Positions 1 through 10,987 of a stretch of 64,000 nucleotides of DNA are shown here, in pieces. Source of the stretch: Rhodamnia argentea (Eukaryota; Streptophyta; Magnoliopsida; Myrtales; Myrtaceae). The stretch is from the NCBI RefSeq assembly GCF_020921035.1, contig NC_063160.1, forward strand, positions 21,487,595-21,551,594. The letters run 5' to 3'. Every line of letters starts with the position of its first letter. Position 1 is the stretch's first letter. Both the position numbers and the translations under genes were made by a program. The notes beneath the pieces are model-generated. The model was not told where the DNA came from. It was given only the letters and a program-made list of their open reading frames with translations, and made no database searches.

Positions 1-1271
1 CAAAACGTTTTCATGAGATGGGCACTTGTCTATCGTCTCTGTCCGTATAGAAACACGAGTAGGATCTTGTCCAATCTTTTTTCTAATGCTTACAGGACAT
101 GCGATTAATGGTGAGATCAAGTTGAAAAAAAAACTACTTGCACCAGAACCATGTAATGGGAGTCAGTCAGCATCTTGCCAGTGGGAAACTCTTTTCGGTT
201 ATGGATACACGGACGTACCAGGTTTATACGTATGCCTGATCATATACTTGGGGGGGTCATACTTGGTTCGTAGCAAGAGCGGGAAAACACAAGATCGGTG
301 CATGGCGCGGCGGCGCTTGGGGGATGTCTGAACTAGCTGCGCAAGAACCCACTGAACTGGAACGGGGACAGAAAGTTAACACTTAAGGAGTTAAGGTCGA
401 AGAAGAACCCCTTTTTCCAAGTCAATGTTGTACTTTACTTTTTTGGTGGTTGGATCGGAGGCTAATAAATAGAGAATCTAAGATCGACTATAAAGTTTGA
501 GGGGGATGTGTAGATGCAACTGCTTCGCCTCGCCTTCTTTGACTGGCGGTTTGGAAAGTTAGGAGGGTCTTCAAACAGTCGGGGAATCGAGGCCATTCAT
601 TCATCACAGGTTCGCGCCAAGACCAAGTGGGCCAATGTTTTTATTAAGTTAGACAATAAGGTCACTCCCTCCATTATCCATATCATAAGTGCCATAATAT
701 GAAATGAATGTGCTCCAGAGCCCATTCGTGGCTCGTCATAACTCGTACGTGCGAATTTTTTTTTAAAAAATCTTGAATATTTTCACGTTTTGTCAATTGA
801 GTTCATTTGACCGTTTTCATAACACTGCTAAACCAACATCAGCTTCTTATACACAACAGTCCGAAGCTTCTTTCTCGGTGCGTGCTTCGTCTCACCAAAC
901 GTGCGACGGCCACTCTTCTTGTCAAAAGAAAAGGGAAATACGTCTGGTGTTTGCATGGAGAGGATCGCCCCTCTGCTTTATCTTAGGAATCATCGGAATA
1001 TTATAATCGCCACTGATTTTTGTCCCATAAATGTCAGTTGTCACGGGTCCCACATCTTCTTTCCCTCAGGAATTTTGTTTTCTATAGTATAATTTATCTG
1101 ACTTCACGTGTTCCGCACATGTTGCTTTAATTTGGATCGTTTGGAATCAAAATCGGCGCCAACTTGATTTTCCAATCATATAATTTAGCTTACTCTATGC
1201 GTTCCATGCGTTTCACGTTGGTTTGCGTCATTGTTATCAAAATCGACCCGGTAAACTTCCTCCTCAATTTT
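1..1271. other. intergenic stretch, no gene recognised
   Basis: I see only short, unrelated open frames here, with no recognisable protein motif and no splice-linked continuation. The sequence is moderately AT-rich with poly-A and poly-T runs. It may be distal promoter or old repeat DNA. Confidence 0.5.
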
Positions 1272-1943
1272 GAGAAAATTATCAAAAAATTCATAAATTT
1301 ATTGCAATTGTGCCGGTTCAGTTTTAATTTTTTTTTATCGATTCAGTCTTAAATTTTTTACAATTATGCTAATTCAATTCATTCAGTAAATTTTGATTGG
1401 CTGGCGCTAATGTGGACGCAGGTTGGCCGGCGACATAATATTTTAATAATATTTTAAGTTCTTTTGAATTTTTATTTTTTCTTTTTTTCTTCCCCTTCCC
1501 TATTCTACTGTGCCCCACAAGAGTTTCCAATACCGTGGACGACTAGCGAGGTTCATAGAGGACGATCGAACAAGGCTCTTGCCGGCCTCGCCATGGCCGT
1601 GCGAGGAGAGGCCGTCCTCGCTTGGCGGCGGCGAGGTCAAGCCTCAACATGGTTGGGCGAGGCCGGTGAGAGCCTTGTTGGTCGTTGAGGTCCGGCGACC
1701 GGTGGAGGTAGAATAGGGAAGCAGAAGGTAGAACAGGGAAGGAGAAGGGGAAGAAAGAAAAATATAAAATATTAAAATATTAGGTCTCTGGGTGGCTGGC
1801 ATCCACGTTGGCACTAGCCGGCCAAAATTCGCCGGATGGACTTAATTGGTATAATTGCAAAAGGTTTATGATCGAATCGGTAAAAAAAAAAGACTTAATT
1901 GGCATAATTGCAATGAATTTATAATCTTTTTGATAATTCTCCT
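1272..1943. repeat. fold-back (MITE-like) element, full copy, family 1
   Basis: The two ends are long imperfect inverted repeats. The left arm runs GAGAAAATTATC, then TTTATTGCAATTGTGCC, and the reverse complement of the right arm reads GAGAATTATC, then TTCATTGCAATTATGCC. Subterminal segments also pair: TTGGCTGGCGCTAATGTGGA on the left against the complement of TCCACGTTGGCACTAGCCGG on the right. The core is GC-rich and rich in GCCGG and CTCGCC motifs (about 1560-1710). No transposase is encoded. The open frames at 1464-1716 come from this core and are not genes. The class is inferred from structure only. Confidence 0.65.
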
Positions 1944-2732
1944 CCTTAATTTTCTTTTGTGCTTTTTGGCACTGCTCGCATGCAATTTAGTAGTTTGTTT
2001 CGTTACATATGAACAACTACGCATTCGCATGTCTTTGTCCAAAAACGGAATCCTAACCCTACATTCACCAAGGCAATCGATTTATGTAAGTTAGGCGTAA
2101 CATGATGTGTCCGATTACAAGTATGCCCGTAAATAAATGGGTCGTATTCAACGACGGCCGAGAGTTTAACCCTTCGGCATGCAAACTTTACAAATCAGGT
2201 TTAATGTGTCCGGTATTCATCCCTATTTTTCTTACAGAAAGGGTTAATCGATCAAATGGTGAAGACCCGTTGCTTAGAACAAGTGCCAGCATTGATACGT
2301 TTGATTAATGCATCTACTCGATCATCAGAGAGGATTCAGAGCTCCATAATCAAAGAAAAATGATAGTCACTAGAATAAAAAATGACTCGATCGATCACCT
2401 GCAACGCATTTAATTTTAGGTGCTGACAGTCAGGCATGCAGCACGTTTTAATATATATATTTTTTGCCCTCTTTTTCTTTAATGAGATAAGCTGCCTGGA
2501 ACTGATTCCTGACCTGAGATTATTAGCTGGGTTTTTAGTTTAATGCTGATTATGAAGCAACATCCTGCTTCAGTATGCCCACATCAGATCTAGATCCACA
2601 TCCTGGGGAAGGACAAACGAATCTCGACATGAACGTGACGCGGCTGACGTGTGTTGCGGCATTTCGGGAGCTTCACGGTTTTGTACTTTTAACATGCAAG
2701 GAAATACTTTTCGAGAAGGTAATCCGTTTTGA
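1944..2732. other. intergenic stretch, nothing recognised
   Basis: The short frames at 1855-2308 and 2575-2772 show no family motif and no codon-like organisation. I see no promoter or RNA gene here. Confidence 0.4.
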
Positions 2733-2809
2733 AAGTGCTCAGGCATGTGTATGCCTAACTTTAGAGTTTTAAATCATAGTTATGTTTTTCATGAGTTGAT
2801 TACAGTTTT

Positions 2810-2847
<38 letters not shown>

Positions 2848-2910
2848 AGAATCGATCTTCCTATGTTCGATACACAGTTTGATTCATTCTTGTCCCATTT
2901 ACCGTATGAA
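2733..2910 (-). repeat. relic of a Cassandra-type LTR with a TA expansion
   Basis: AGTGCTC...GCCTAACTTTAGAGTTTT at 2735-2772 and TTCGATACACAGTTTGATTC near 2868-2888 match, in order, the second half of the Cassandra-like terminal repeats at 61200-61510 and 61634-61970. Between them an (AT)n run (about 2817-2845) has expanded where the full repeats have a short AT-rich stretch. Only the 5S-distal part survives, and no partner repeat was found next to it. Confidence 0.5.
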
Positions 2911-4041
2911 AAGACTGTCAAAAGCGACTTTTTGTCCAGGCTTTCATTGCCTTGTCGATCACTTCCCGCTTTTGTTGAACTAGATCGTTACAAGTGCAAC
3001 ACGAGCGACGTGGTGCTTTGTTAAAGGACAAAGCGATCGCCGCCCAAGCAAATTTCCCGAGGTCTCTCTTCTTCTCCCTTCTCATCTCCGGTTCCCTTTT
3101 AATTTTAGGTTATTTCCCTTTTCTCTATCTTTTAGAATTTTTAGTTGTTTACGTAGACGACGCAATCGATATCATTGAGATTTGAAGATCGAATTGTGAG
3201 AGGCTCGAAAGAAATACTCTCTCCGAAACCGCTCGCTCGCTCCGACTTTGGGTACTTAATCTGGCTTGTTGAGCGCTCCCCTTATTTCTGTCTTCGGCAA
3301 TCGGTATTTCTGAAAATGATTTTGTGATTAACCAATATCTCTTATGTAGTTTTTTTTTCTCCCGATCTAGAATTAGATCTAGAGTTGGGAGCTCCTCTAT
3401 CCCAATTTAGATATAGATCTAGGATTTACAAGGTGTTTTCTATATTCTTTTAACTTTTTGGTGTCATTATATTTTCTATATGGTAATGGTGTTGGAGACG
3501 CCGAACTCGGGCATACATCGCATTTTGGCAAAACCGTAGTTACTAGAGAGAGATTTCTTGGCCTGTTCTTGCCATTGATGTTGATATGAGATTCGGTGAT
3601 CAGATGCTATTTGTGCTTCGATGCTTCAAATGATTCTTCCTTGTGGACTGGGCGATTCGCTGCGGGGTGTACCAAGTTGATTCTCTTTTTAGATTAGCTG
3701 TTTTAGTTGTTTTGTGGGATTTGCATCTTTATCTTGAAGTTATATTCCCCTCTTTCATATAAAATGAAGATTTTCATTTCGACAAAAGAAGAAGAAAAAG
3801 AAGAGAGAAAGCATGGGACTTTGCGTACTTTCATGATTCAATGCGAATTCTAACATTTCAAAGTGTCGAGAGAAGTAACTGTTTCTCTTTTGTTTAAGAG
3901 ATGAGCTTTACATGCGTCGAAGTAGGTCCATTTCTTAAAAGTTCTTAATGGGTGAAATCGAAAAAAGACGATGCATTTAATTAACATGATATCAACATAG
4001 GTATTATTGAATTCAAATTCCGATGTTTCTTTTTTATCGGC
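2911..4041. other. non-coding stretch, possible non-LTR retroelement 3' end
   Basis: No protein family is visible. Around 3755-3800 the text TTTCATATAAAATGAAGATT is followed by TTTCATTTCGACAAAAGAAG and a purine-rich A tail. This resembles 3' ends of plant LINE/SINE-type insertions, but no reverse transcriptase is present. The segment at 3355-3435 has repeated AGATCTAG motifs. Confidence 0.25.
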
Positions 4042-4428
4042 TAAAGTACACTACAAGTGCCAAAATTTATATATGGTGCTCACTTTAGTGCCAAAACTTT
4101 CAAAATCATAGTTTATGTATCAATTTTGTTTTTCAAAAACGCTCACTTCGGTGACAAAATCGATTTTAATATCTGACATGGCTCGCCGAAAATCAAACAT
4201 GGCCTAATTTTGATTAATATTTGAGCTGATGTGGCTTACCGGAGTTGATCTTGAAGTGAACATTTAAAAAAAAATTGGCATTTAAGTGATTGTTTTGAAA
4301 ATTTTAGCATTGAAGTGATTGTTTTTAAAAAAAAATTGACACTTAAGTAATCGTTTTGAAAATTTTGAAAAGACAATGAGCACTGTACATAAGTTTTGAT
4401 ACTTATAATGTATTTAAGCAGTTTACTA
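4042..4428. repeat. MITE-like element with inverted ends
   Basis: The left end reads AAGTACACTACAAGTGCCAA and continues to ATATGGTGCTCAC. The reverse complement of the right end reads AGTAAACTGCTTAAATACAT and continues to ATGTACAGTGCTCATTG. Inside, short units such as TTGACACTTAAGTAATCGTT and TTGGCATTTAAGTGATTGTT are repeated. There is no coding capacity. The element lies about 540 bp upstream of the cyclophilin start. Confidence 0.55.
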
Positions 4429-4619
4429 TATTTCGATCTTATTTCGGCGGGATCTTCATGGGTATTGAGTATCTAAGCCGTTGCTTTACTACATTGGGAT
4501 GTTCGAAAAACTAATATCCTTGTCAGAAAAGATCCACCGTGAAGCTGGGTGATCCAATTGTAATTGAGTGTCAAAGCATCCTAGGGACTTTTTCCGGCCC
4601 AATGACTGAAACTAAGTAG

Positions 4620-4725
4620 GGCTCGACCCATTTTTTAATAAGGCCCGGCCCGTTTAATTGGTTAAACTAGGCCCGAATCATTTAGCCCATATCCACTTCA
4701 CAAGTAGGCCCGGTCTAATAAATAT
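4620..4725. promoter_or_regulatory. cluster of GGCCC / site-II-like motifs upstream of the cyclophilin gene
   Basis: Several GGCCC-containing motifs occur within about 100 bp (AGGCCCGGCCCG, TAGGCCCGAA, TAGCCCATA, TAGGCCCGG). GGCCCA/TGGGCY site-II elements are commonly bound by TCP factors in promoters of housekeeping plant genes. No clear TATA box is seen near it. The regulatory role is inferred from position and motif only. Confidence 0.35.
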
Positions 4726-4965
4726 CTCATCTGCACTCCGATCTCACTCGGATGCTGCGACTGCGACTGACGAACAGCAGCAGTGAGTAGCACGGTCCAC
4801 AAGTTCGCTGAAGTCTGCGTCGATCAACATGCGCTCAGCTCCGACTCCTGCAGAAACGGATCGAAATTGAGGATTCGCGCGAGTCGTGACTCCCAGCTCG
4901 TTGGAGGTTCGACGGGAGGCGGTTTGACGATCGAGCGCTTCTATGTCTTCTTCTGCAACTCGGGA

Positions 4966-6916
4966 ATGATGCTTCGGGCGATCTCGGTTCTGGTCCAGCC
5001 TCGGTTCATCCTCGTCTTCCTCGCCCTCTCCGTCCTCTTCGTTTTCGCTTTCTCGTTCTCGAGACAGGTGCGGTCTCCTGTTCAGTTGTGCGTGTTGTCT
5101 GTCTACGTGGATTTGATCGCGAAACTGGGTTCTGAGTTATTCGGATCTCGTAGTAATCATCTGTGTTGATCATCGATTCGCGCTGTGCATTTCGGCGTTA
5201 GAGCTAATCTGTTGGAGTGGTTTTATCGAATGGAACTCCGAACATCTTGTTTGGTGTTGCGGAGTGAGCATCTGAAGTCCTTGCTTTGTGTTTTGCCTCC
5301 AGCATATTCTAGACATCGTCAACGATTAGCAATTGTTCACGATCATAAGCCTTTTTTTTTTGTCGATTTTCAGTTTCTTAATTTTGGAGGAGAAGCTCGG
5401 TGTCAAGTTGATAGAGAATGCTTTTGTGTATTGTGAGCCTTTCTTTGAGCGTTCAGGTTAGGCTGATCCGATGCTGTTGAAATACTAGATGGTGTGCCTT
5501 TGGCTAGGACCGAGATGTAACTTGGGTATTCTAAATTTTTGTATAGTAGATGTGAGTTTCGGTGGAACTTCTTACATGATTCTTTGGTTTGCTCCGATTG
5601 ACAAGCATTGATTTCAATGTGGATGCAGAGTATACTGAGCTTCTGGTGCTTTTGGTGTTGAGAGTTAGCTGGAGGACCTTTTTCCCCCCTGCATGTTGCC
5701 TCTAGTTGGCTTCATAAACAGGAGCTGGGAAGATCTTGTGAGGCATTGGATGATATTGGACTGATCACATGTTTCGCTTTCATGTTTGGGATGGTTTAGC
5801 GGAGGAGTATGCGGAATTTAGCATTCTAGTTTAAGGGCAATCGCCTCTGACGGGAATGCTTGCAGATGAACATGTGGAGAGGACATAAGTGGAGTAGCCC
5901 ATCTATTATCTCAGTACGAAGTCTGAGAATCTAATATACAGGCTGACATATAATGATATTATACCCATGGTTGGGTGAAAGAAGTTGATCTTGCTGCTTT
6001 TGCTTCTAGATATTAACACATGTCTCAGCCTTTGTTCTGATGTTTACTTGGACTGGACTGTATCTCAGTATGAAGTCTGAGATAGATAAGTGGAGTAGCC
6101 CATCTATTATCTCAGTACGAAGTCTGAGAATCTGATATACAGGCTAACATATAGTGATATTATACCCATGGTTGGGTGAAAGAAGTTGATCTTGCTGCTT
6201 GCTAACTTGCTTCTAGATATTAGCACACGTCTCAGCCCTCGTTCTGATGTTTACTTGGACTGGACTGTATCGGGTATACCACGGAGTGGGGGGGAAAAAG
6301 AGAGGTAAAGAAAGCACGAAGTAAGTTGAGGATGTGAAGTAAGTACACCTGTAAAAAGAAGAGTTGTCTTATGGGCAGGTATTCGGATTACTTGAACAGC
6401 TGGAGAATCCTCTAGTATGCGTATCTCGTGAAGTAGAAAAGGGAGAAGGCTATTCTACCTTCTCAAGCGTCATGCAGCTTGCTAGAGTTATGAAACGAAT
6501 AGCCACAGTACTAAAATGAGAATATACTCTTTTTTTAATCCATCTATAACTACTTGAGAAGGTAGAATAACTTCATATTTCGCTGATAGTCTCTTCGACA
6601 CCCACGGCAGTATTATATTAGCAAAAGACAAACATTATTCTATTGGAAAGATACCGAGGGGATATCACCCCTATACAGCGACAGCGTTATTGGCTATATA
6701 AGTGTTTTTTTACCTATATTAGTTAATCCTCTTGCAGAAAATGCTATTTGTAATTCTAGTACTAATGGATAATCTAATTACTTCCTCTTTAATGCTTAGA
6801 GAGGGGACCACCAAGACCACCAAGAAGAAGAAGTGCCTGAAATTACCCACAGAGTATACTTGGATGTTGACATTGAAGAACAGCATTTCGGTCTCTCTCT
6901 CTCTCTCTCTCTCTCT

Positions 6917-6963
<47 letters not shown>

Positions 6964-9288
6964 CGATTTGTCTACTCATGTGAGCACAAGTGCAGGTGTC
7001 TATGTCCTATCTTCTGTGTATCTGTTTTCTCTTCTTCATAGCAAAATCCTCTTTTTCCCTCTTTTTACACTCTGTTTGGATGGAGTCAGATGAAAGGAAA
7101 AGGAATGATTTAAACAAGTACTGGATGAGAAGAAGAAATGGAAACAAATGGAATGGCAATTTCATTGTCTGGATGGGACGAAGAAAATTGAAGGAAAAAG
7201 GAAGGAAATGAGAAAAAAAAAAGGCCACGAACAATAGTAACTCTCAAATCTCTCAAAAATGCCATCACTTTTGAAGGGATTCAGAGGGATTAAAAACTTA
7301 CTGAAATCAACTATATGAGAGCAAAAAGACATCCTTCCAAAGCCATTCTTTTCTCTCCTATCAAACCAACCAAACAAGGTTTCATAAATCCATTCTTAAA
7401 ATCCCTTCCCTCCTTTTTTATACTGTCTTTTCTTCGTTAAAATCAGGTTTATCTATGAGGTCATTTCTCCGCATATTGTTGAGCAAAATATGTTGGTTCT
7501 AGGTGGTTCTTGTTTTACCCGAGGCACGCCTTGAAGGCGAAACAACTCACCATCATATGTAGAACTTTTTCAATATCTGTAGGAATTTGACTCTACTTCT
7601 CAATATAGATTTTTCCTAATTATATCGACTTCTGTGTCGAATTGCAATGATAGACCATGGCGACTTAAACAATTTGAGCATCTGCTTGCTATAATGGATG
7701 CTGTTTATCAATGATCTAACCTTTTTAAGATTACACTCTTATGCAGGTAGAATTGTGATTGGATTATATGGCGAGGTGGTGCCAAGAACTGTAGGTTCGT
7801 AAGTACTGAGTGTGTCTCTACCAAAGTCATGTTGCCTTGTCATTTGTTAATCATGAGCTTGAGAGTAACCATTTCCCATTTTCAGTTTCAGTATTAGGGC
7901 TGCCCTAAATATGGAAATGTTTGTTTTGACCAGTTTGCTTAGATGATCCGGAAATTGAAAAGCAGTACTGCTTCGATGACAGATACTTAGATCCGTATCC
8001 AACTACCCCAATCTTCTTCTTCTTTGAGGCTCTACACCTTTTTTTTCTTTTTTATGAAAGATCCAGATGTTTGTATTTCTCTTAGAGATATTTCTCATAT
8101 TTGGGCATTTATGATATGCGCAAGCAGCAGCTTTGCCTGACTTTTAGTTATTTCTTTTGCAGAAAATTTCCGGGCTTTGTGCACAGGTATGTGGTTTTTC
8201 TTACTAGCAGTTTGACAGCATTTTGTTTAGTGCACCCAGAACTGCTGAGAAGAGCATGTTGAGTCATCTTAACTAGCATCCGCTAATTTGTATAATTGTA
8301 GGGGAAAAGGGCAAGAGTGCCGGTGGGAAAAAACTCCACTACAAAGGAACACCTTTTCACCGTATAATATCTGGCTTCATGATTCAAGGTGGAGATATTA
8401 TCTATGGTGATGGAAGAGGATATGAATCTATATATGGTGGCACCTTTGCTGATGAGAATTTTAGGATAAAGCATTCCCACGCAGGTGTCAGTTCTTTTAT
8501 GATTGAGTAGTCTTTTTTGGGTCATTACAGTCACAAATCTTGGATATTGTGGAGATTAAAAAATTGTGACGTCTTTGTTCTTTTTAAACTACAGGTGTCA
8601 TTTCCATGGTGAATTCGGGCCCTGACTCTAATGGATCTCAATTCTTTATTACCACAATCAAAGCCAGCTGGTAAGGCTTTATGTGGATTATTTAGATTAT
8701 AAGATGTATTGTGTTCCCTAATAAACGTGGTTCATAAAATTCATATTTCTAGTGCCTTACGGGCTTCATGTAGTCCTTTAAGATCTCAACTACTCTGCAG
8801 GTTGGATGCCAAGGTCGTTTGGTCAATCTGGTTATGGCTGACAGCCAAAAAGTAGTTTTGTCGAATAAAAGACTTGAATAGGTGTCACTAAATATTTATT
8901 CGCTCTCCAAGTTCGTGTCGTGGCGTCTTATTTCTTCTATCTTCTTTTCTTGCTTTTACTCAAGAATGAGACACTGCACCTGCAGTCAAAGAGACAAATT
9001 GACTGCAGGATGTTCTAAAATTAAGTATTTTACATGAGTTTCTTGAGTTTCCATTCTTCATTTTTGTCGTCGTTACTTTTGTTTTTCTTAGGTTAATTTG
9101 CTTTCATTTCTTCTGAATGTGTCAGGTTGGATCGAGAGCATGTTGTTTTCGGCAGGGTAATTCAAGGCATGGACATTGTCTATGCAATTGAAGGTGGAGC
9201 TGGAACATACAATGGAAAGCCCAGAAAGAAAGTCATAGTCGCCGACTCTGGAGAGATTCCGAGAAGTAAGTGGGACGAGGAAAGGTGA
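4966..9288 (+). CDS. CYP21-3: peptidyl-prolyl cis-trans isomerase, membrane-anchored cyclophilin CYP21-3 type (7 exons)
   Basis: Exons 4966-5067, 6800-6890, 7747-7794, 8163-8186, 8302-8484, 8595-8670 and 9126-9288 join without a frame break into a 228-residue protein. Residues about 8-30 form a hydrophobic anchor or signal ([20 protein letters not shown]). The cyclophilin domain starts near residue 49 ([10 protein letters not shown]). Residues matching the cyclophilin A active site are present: R109, F114 and Q117 in [13 protein letters not shown], and W175 with the following HVVFG. The family catalyses proline cis-trans isomerisation in protein folding. Length, the hydrophobic N-terminus and the C-terminal KWDEER end agree with the Arabidopsis CYP21-3 protein as I know it. 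Start: two ATGs are adjacent (4966 and 4969), so residue 1 is uncertain by one. Exon 2 ends directly against a (CT)n(CA)n microsatellite. Orthology is inferred. Confidence 0.9.
5885..6272 (+). repeat. tandem duplication inside intron 1 of the cyclophilin gene
   Basis: A unit of about 185-200 bp occurs twice, roughly at 5885-6069 and 6086-6272. Both copies contain ATAAGTGGAGTAGCCCATCT, ATTATACCCATGGTTGGGTG and TTTACTTGGACTGGACTG. They differ by scattered substitutions and a short insertion in the second copy. It is non-coding. Confidence 0.85.
6451..6569. repeat. 17-bp perfect inverted repeat with 85-bp spacer (intronic)
   Basis: TATTCTACCTTCTCAAG (6451-6467) is exactly complementary to 6553-6569. 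It could be a small hairpin or a miniature element remnant in intron 1 of the cyclophilin gene. No target duplication was identified. Confidence 0.5.
6892..6961 (+). repeat. compound microsatellite (CT)n(CA)n
   Basis: About 13 CT units (6892-6917) are followed by about 20 CA units to 6961. The repeat starts one base after the exon 2 border of the cyclophilin gene, so the splice donor reads GTCTCT and is itself part of the repeat. Confidence 0.95.
7055..7430. repeat. possible MITE in intron 2 of the cyclophilin gene
   Basis: CACTCTGTTTGGATGGAG near 7068-7085 and the complement of CCAACCAAACAAGGTTTCAT near 7364-7384 are loosely inverted, and the interior is rich in GGAAAGGAA / TTCCCTCC tracts. 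The 'TGTTTGGAT' terminal style is common in plant MITEs. The borders are weak. Confidence 0.3.
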
Positions 9289-10610
9289 CCACCTTTTATT
9301 TTTGGGTACACGCAGTTAGGCTAACTGGCATGAGAGCCCCAATCTCATTACCTGGACTTAGAAGCGAGGTTCTCTCCTTTGATCTACATATGTCGCCCCT
9401 TGTCTTTTGTCCTGAAAGCTGGCTACCCCAGCTAACTCCAACGGTCACAATTAACAGTGTCACAGTTCTTGGAAATGCCATAGGGTTGTTATTTTGTACC
9501 CGGAGTTCTACGGTGTATTCTTTGTAGATGAATAGGTTCACACAACTATTTTTCTGGCCTTTTGCTTTGGTCTGCTCTTCCATTCACGAGCTAATCTACA
9601 GGAGTGTGGTCTCATCACCAAGTCCACGAGGTACGAGTCCTGATAAGAATTTCACCTCCCGGTCGATGTGATTGATACAAAGTTTGAACAGATAAAGTGT
9701 GCGCCTGAGGGGAATTTCTTGCCTGATTTTGGTATTTGTCTTGGGCTCGATGTGCTTGTGTTAGTTTTAAATATTACACATGCAAAGAATATATTCAATT
9801 GATGGAACGGTGATGAGGACGTGATGCATGTTAAACCTGTTCATTACGGAATTGAAGAAATGAGCGTTCTTCTCCATCGATCTCTGATTATAGGATTCCT
9901 AAAACCTTGTCTTTAAGAGATGGGTTCTAAACTATGTACTTTTTTTTTTGGTTGAAAAACTATGGATTGATATGCAGGCAGACTTAACTAAAATTAGAAG
10001 TGGATAATTTTTCTTTGTTTTTTTTTTTTTTGGAAATAAGACGTAAGGTTGCGGAGTTCTCCGATGAAAGATCATGGAAAATGCGGCCCATTAGGTTTTT
10101 TCCGTATAAGCAATCTCATATTCGGATCACTCGTTCTGATTTTGACTCATCTCTTATTTGATTTATTACTTTATGATTTCAGATTTAGCTATTTAAAATG
10201 ATTTTTTTTTTTATCATACAAAGAAAGAAAAGGAAGATATCCGATAGGAGGGGAAGGAAAAGGTGTTCTCTTGTGATAAAGATCTATGCCCTATTCAAAT
10301 GGAGAACCGCGCGAGGTAAAATTTCGAGTTCGAAGGGGGAAAGTTCGTGATCCGCTGGGAAGAGCATGCTGCTTTTAGTTCTCATGCGACAATGTTTGGT
10401 GGCAGTGGTTTGGTTGGACTAGTTATTTTCTTTAAACTAAGACAAGATAAGATTCTGACTTAGGTACAAGATATGATTCATTATTACTCTCTTGTTCCCA
10501 TCTCGCGACAAGTTCCTCTCCATTTTAATGAAAGAAAGTCGGTTTCTTGACAAACCGAAGATAGAACGCGCCTACTTTGTCCTAATGACTTGTAATTAGT
10601 TAGCCTCAGC
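9289..10610. other. 3' flank of the cyclophilin gene and intergenic DNA
   Basis: The first few hundred bases are probably the 3' untranslated region of the cyclophilin gene. The frames at 9270-9583 overlap its end on both strands and show no family motif. Nothing else is recognised up to the TATA box at 10611. Confidence 0.4.
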
Positions 10611-10618
10611 TATAAAAA
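10611..10618 (+). promoter_or_regulatory. TATA box of the choline-transporter-like gene
   Basis: TATAAAAA lies 370 bp upstream of the ATG at 10988, followed by a pyrimidine-rich leader. This would give a 5' untranslated region of roughly 340 nt, with a CT microsatellite just before the start codon. Confidence 0.55.
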
Positions 10619-10962
10619 CAGAACGGTGATCATATATATTCTCAAAGCTCCCTTCTTCTCCCCCCCCCCGGCCCCCCAACACAAAGGTTCGACTTTTTCA
10701 CCTGACAGAACTGCTCCTGGTCCACACCAGTTGCCACCAAACCAGTAGTCGACGAGAAGGATAGAGAAAACAAAAATTAAAAAAAAAGGAGAAAAGCCGT
10801 GGCTAAATTTTCACCATCTTCCTCTTTACAGCCGACCTTGCTTGCCAGCCCGTGTTCGTGTCCATGTTCATGTTGATCTCCTTTTCTCTCTCGGTGGCAC
10901 CAGTCAACGCACACAAACGCATATGCTGTCACTCTCTCCCCTGCAGCTCCATCTTCTCTGAT

Positions 10963-10983
10963 TCTCTCTCTCTCTCTCTCTCT
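10963..10983 (+). repeat. CT microsatellite directly upstream of the start codon
   Basis: An uninterrupted (CT)n tract ends four bases before the ATG of the choline-transporter-like gene. Pyrimidine tracts in 5' leaders are common in plant genes. A similar tract precedes the protease start at 31457. Confidence 0.85.
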
Positions 10984-10987
10984 AGCT

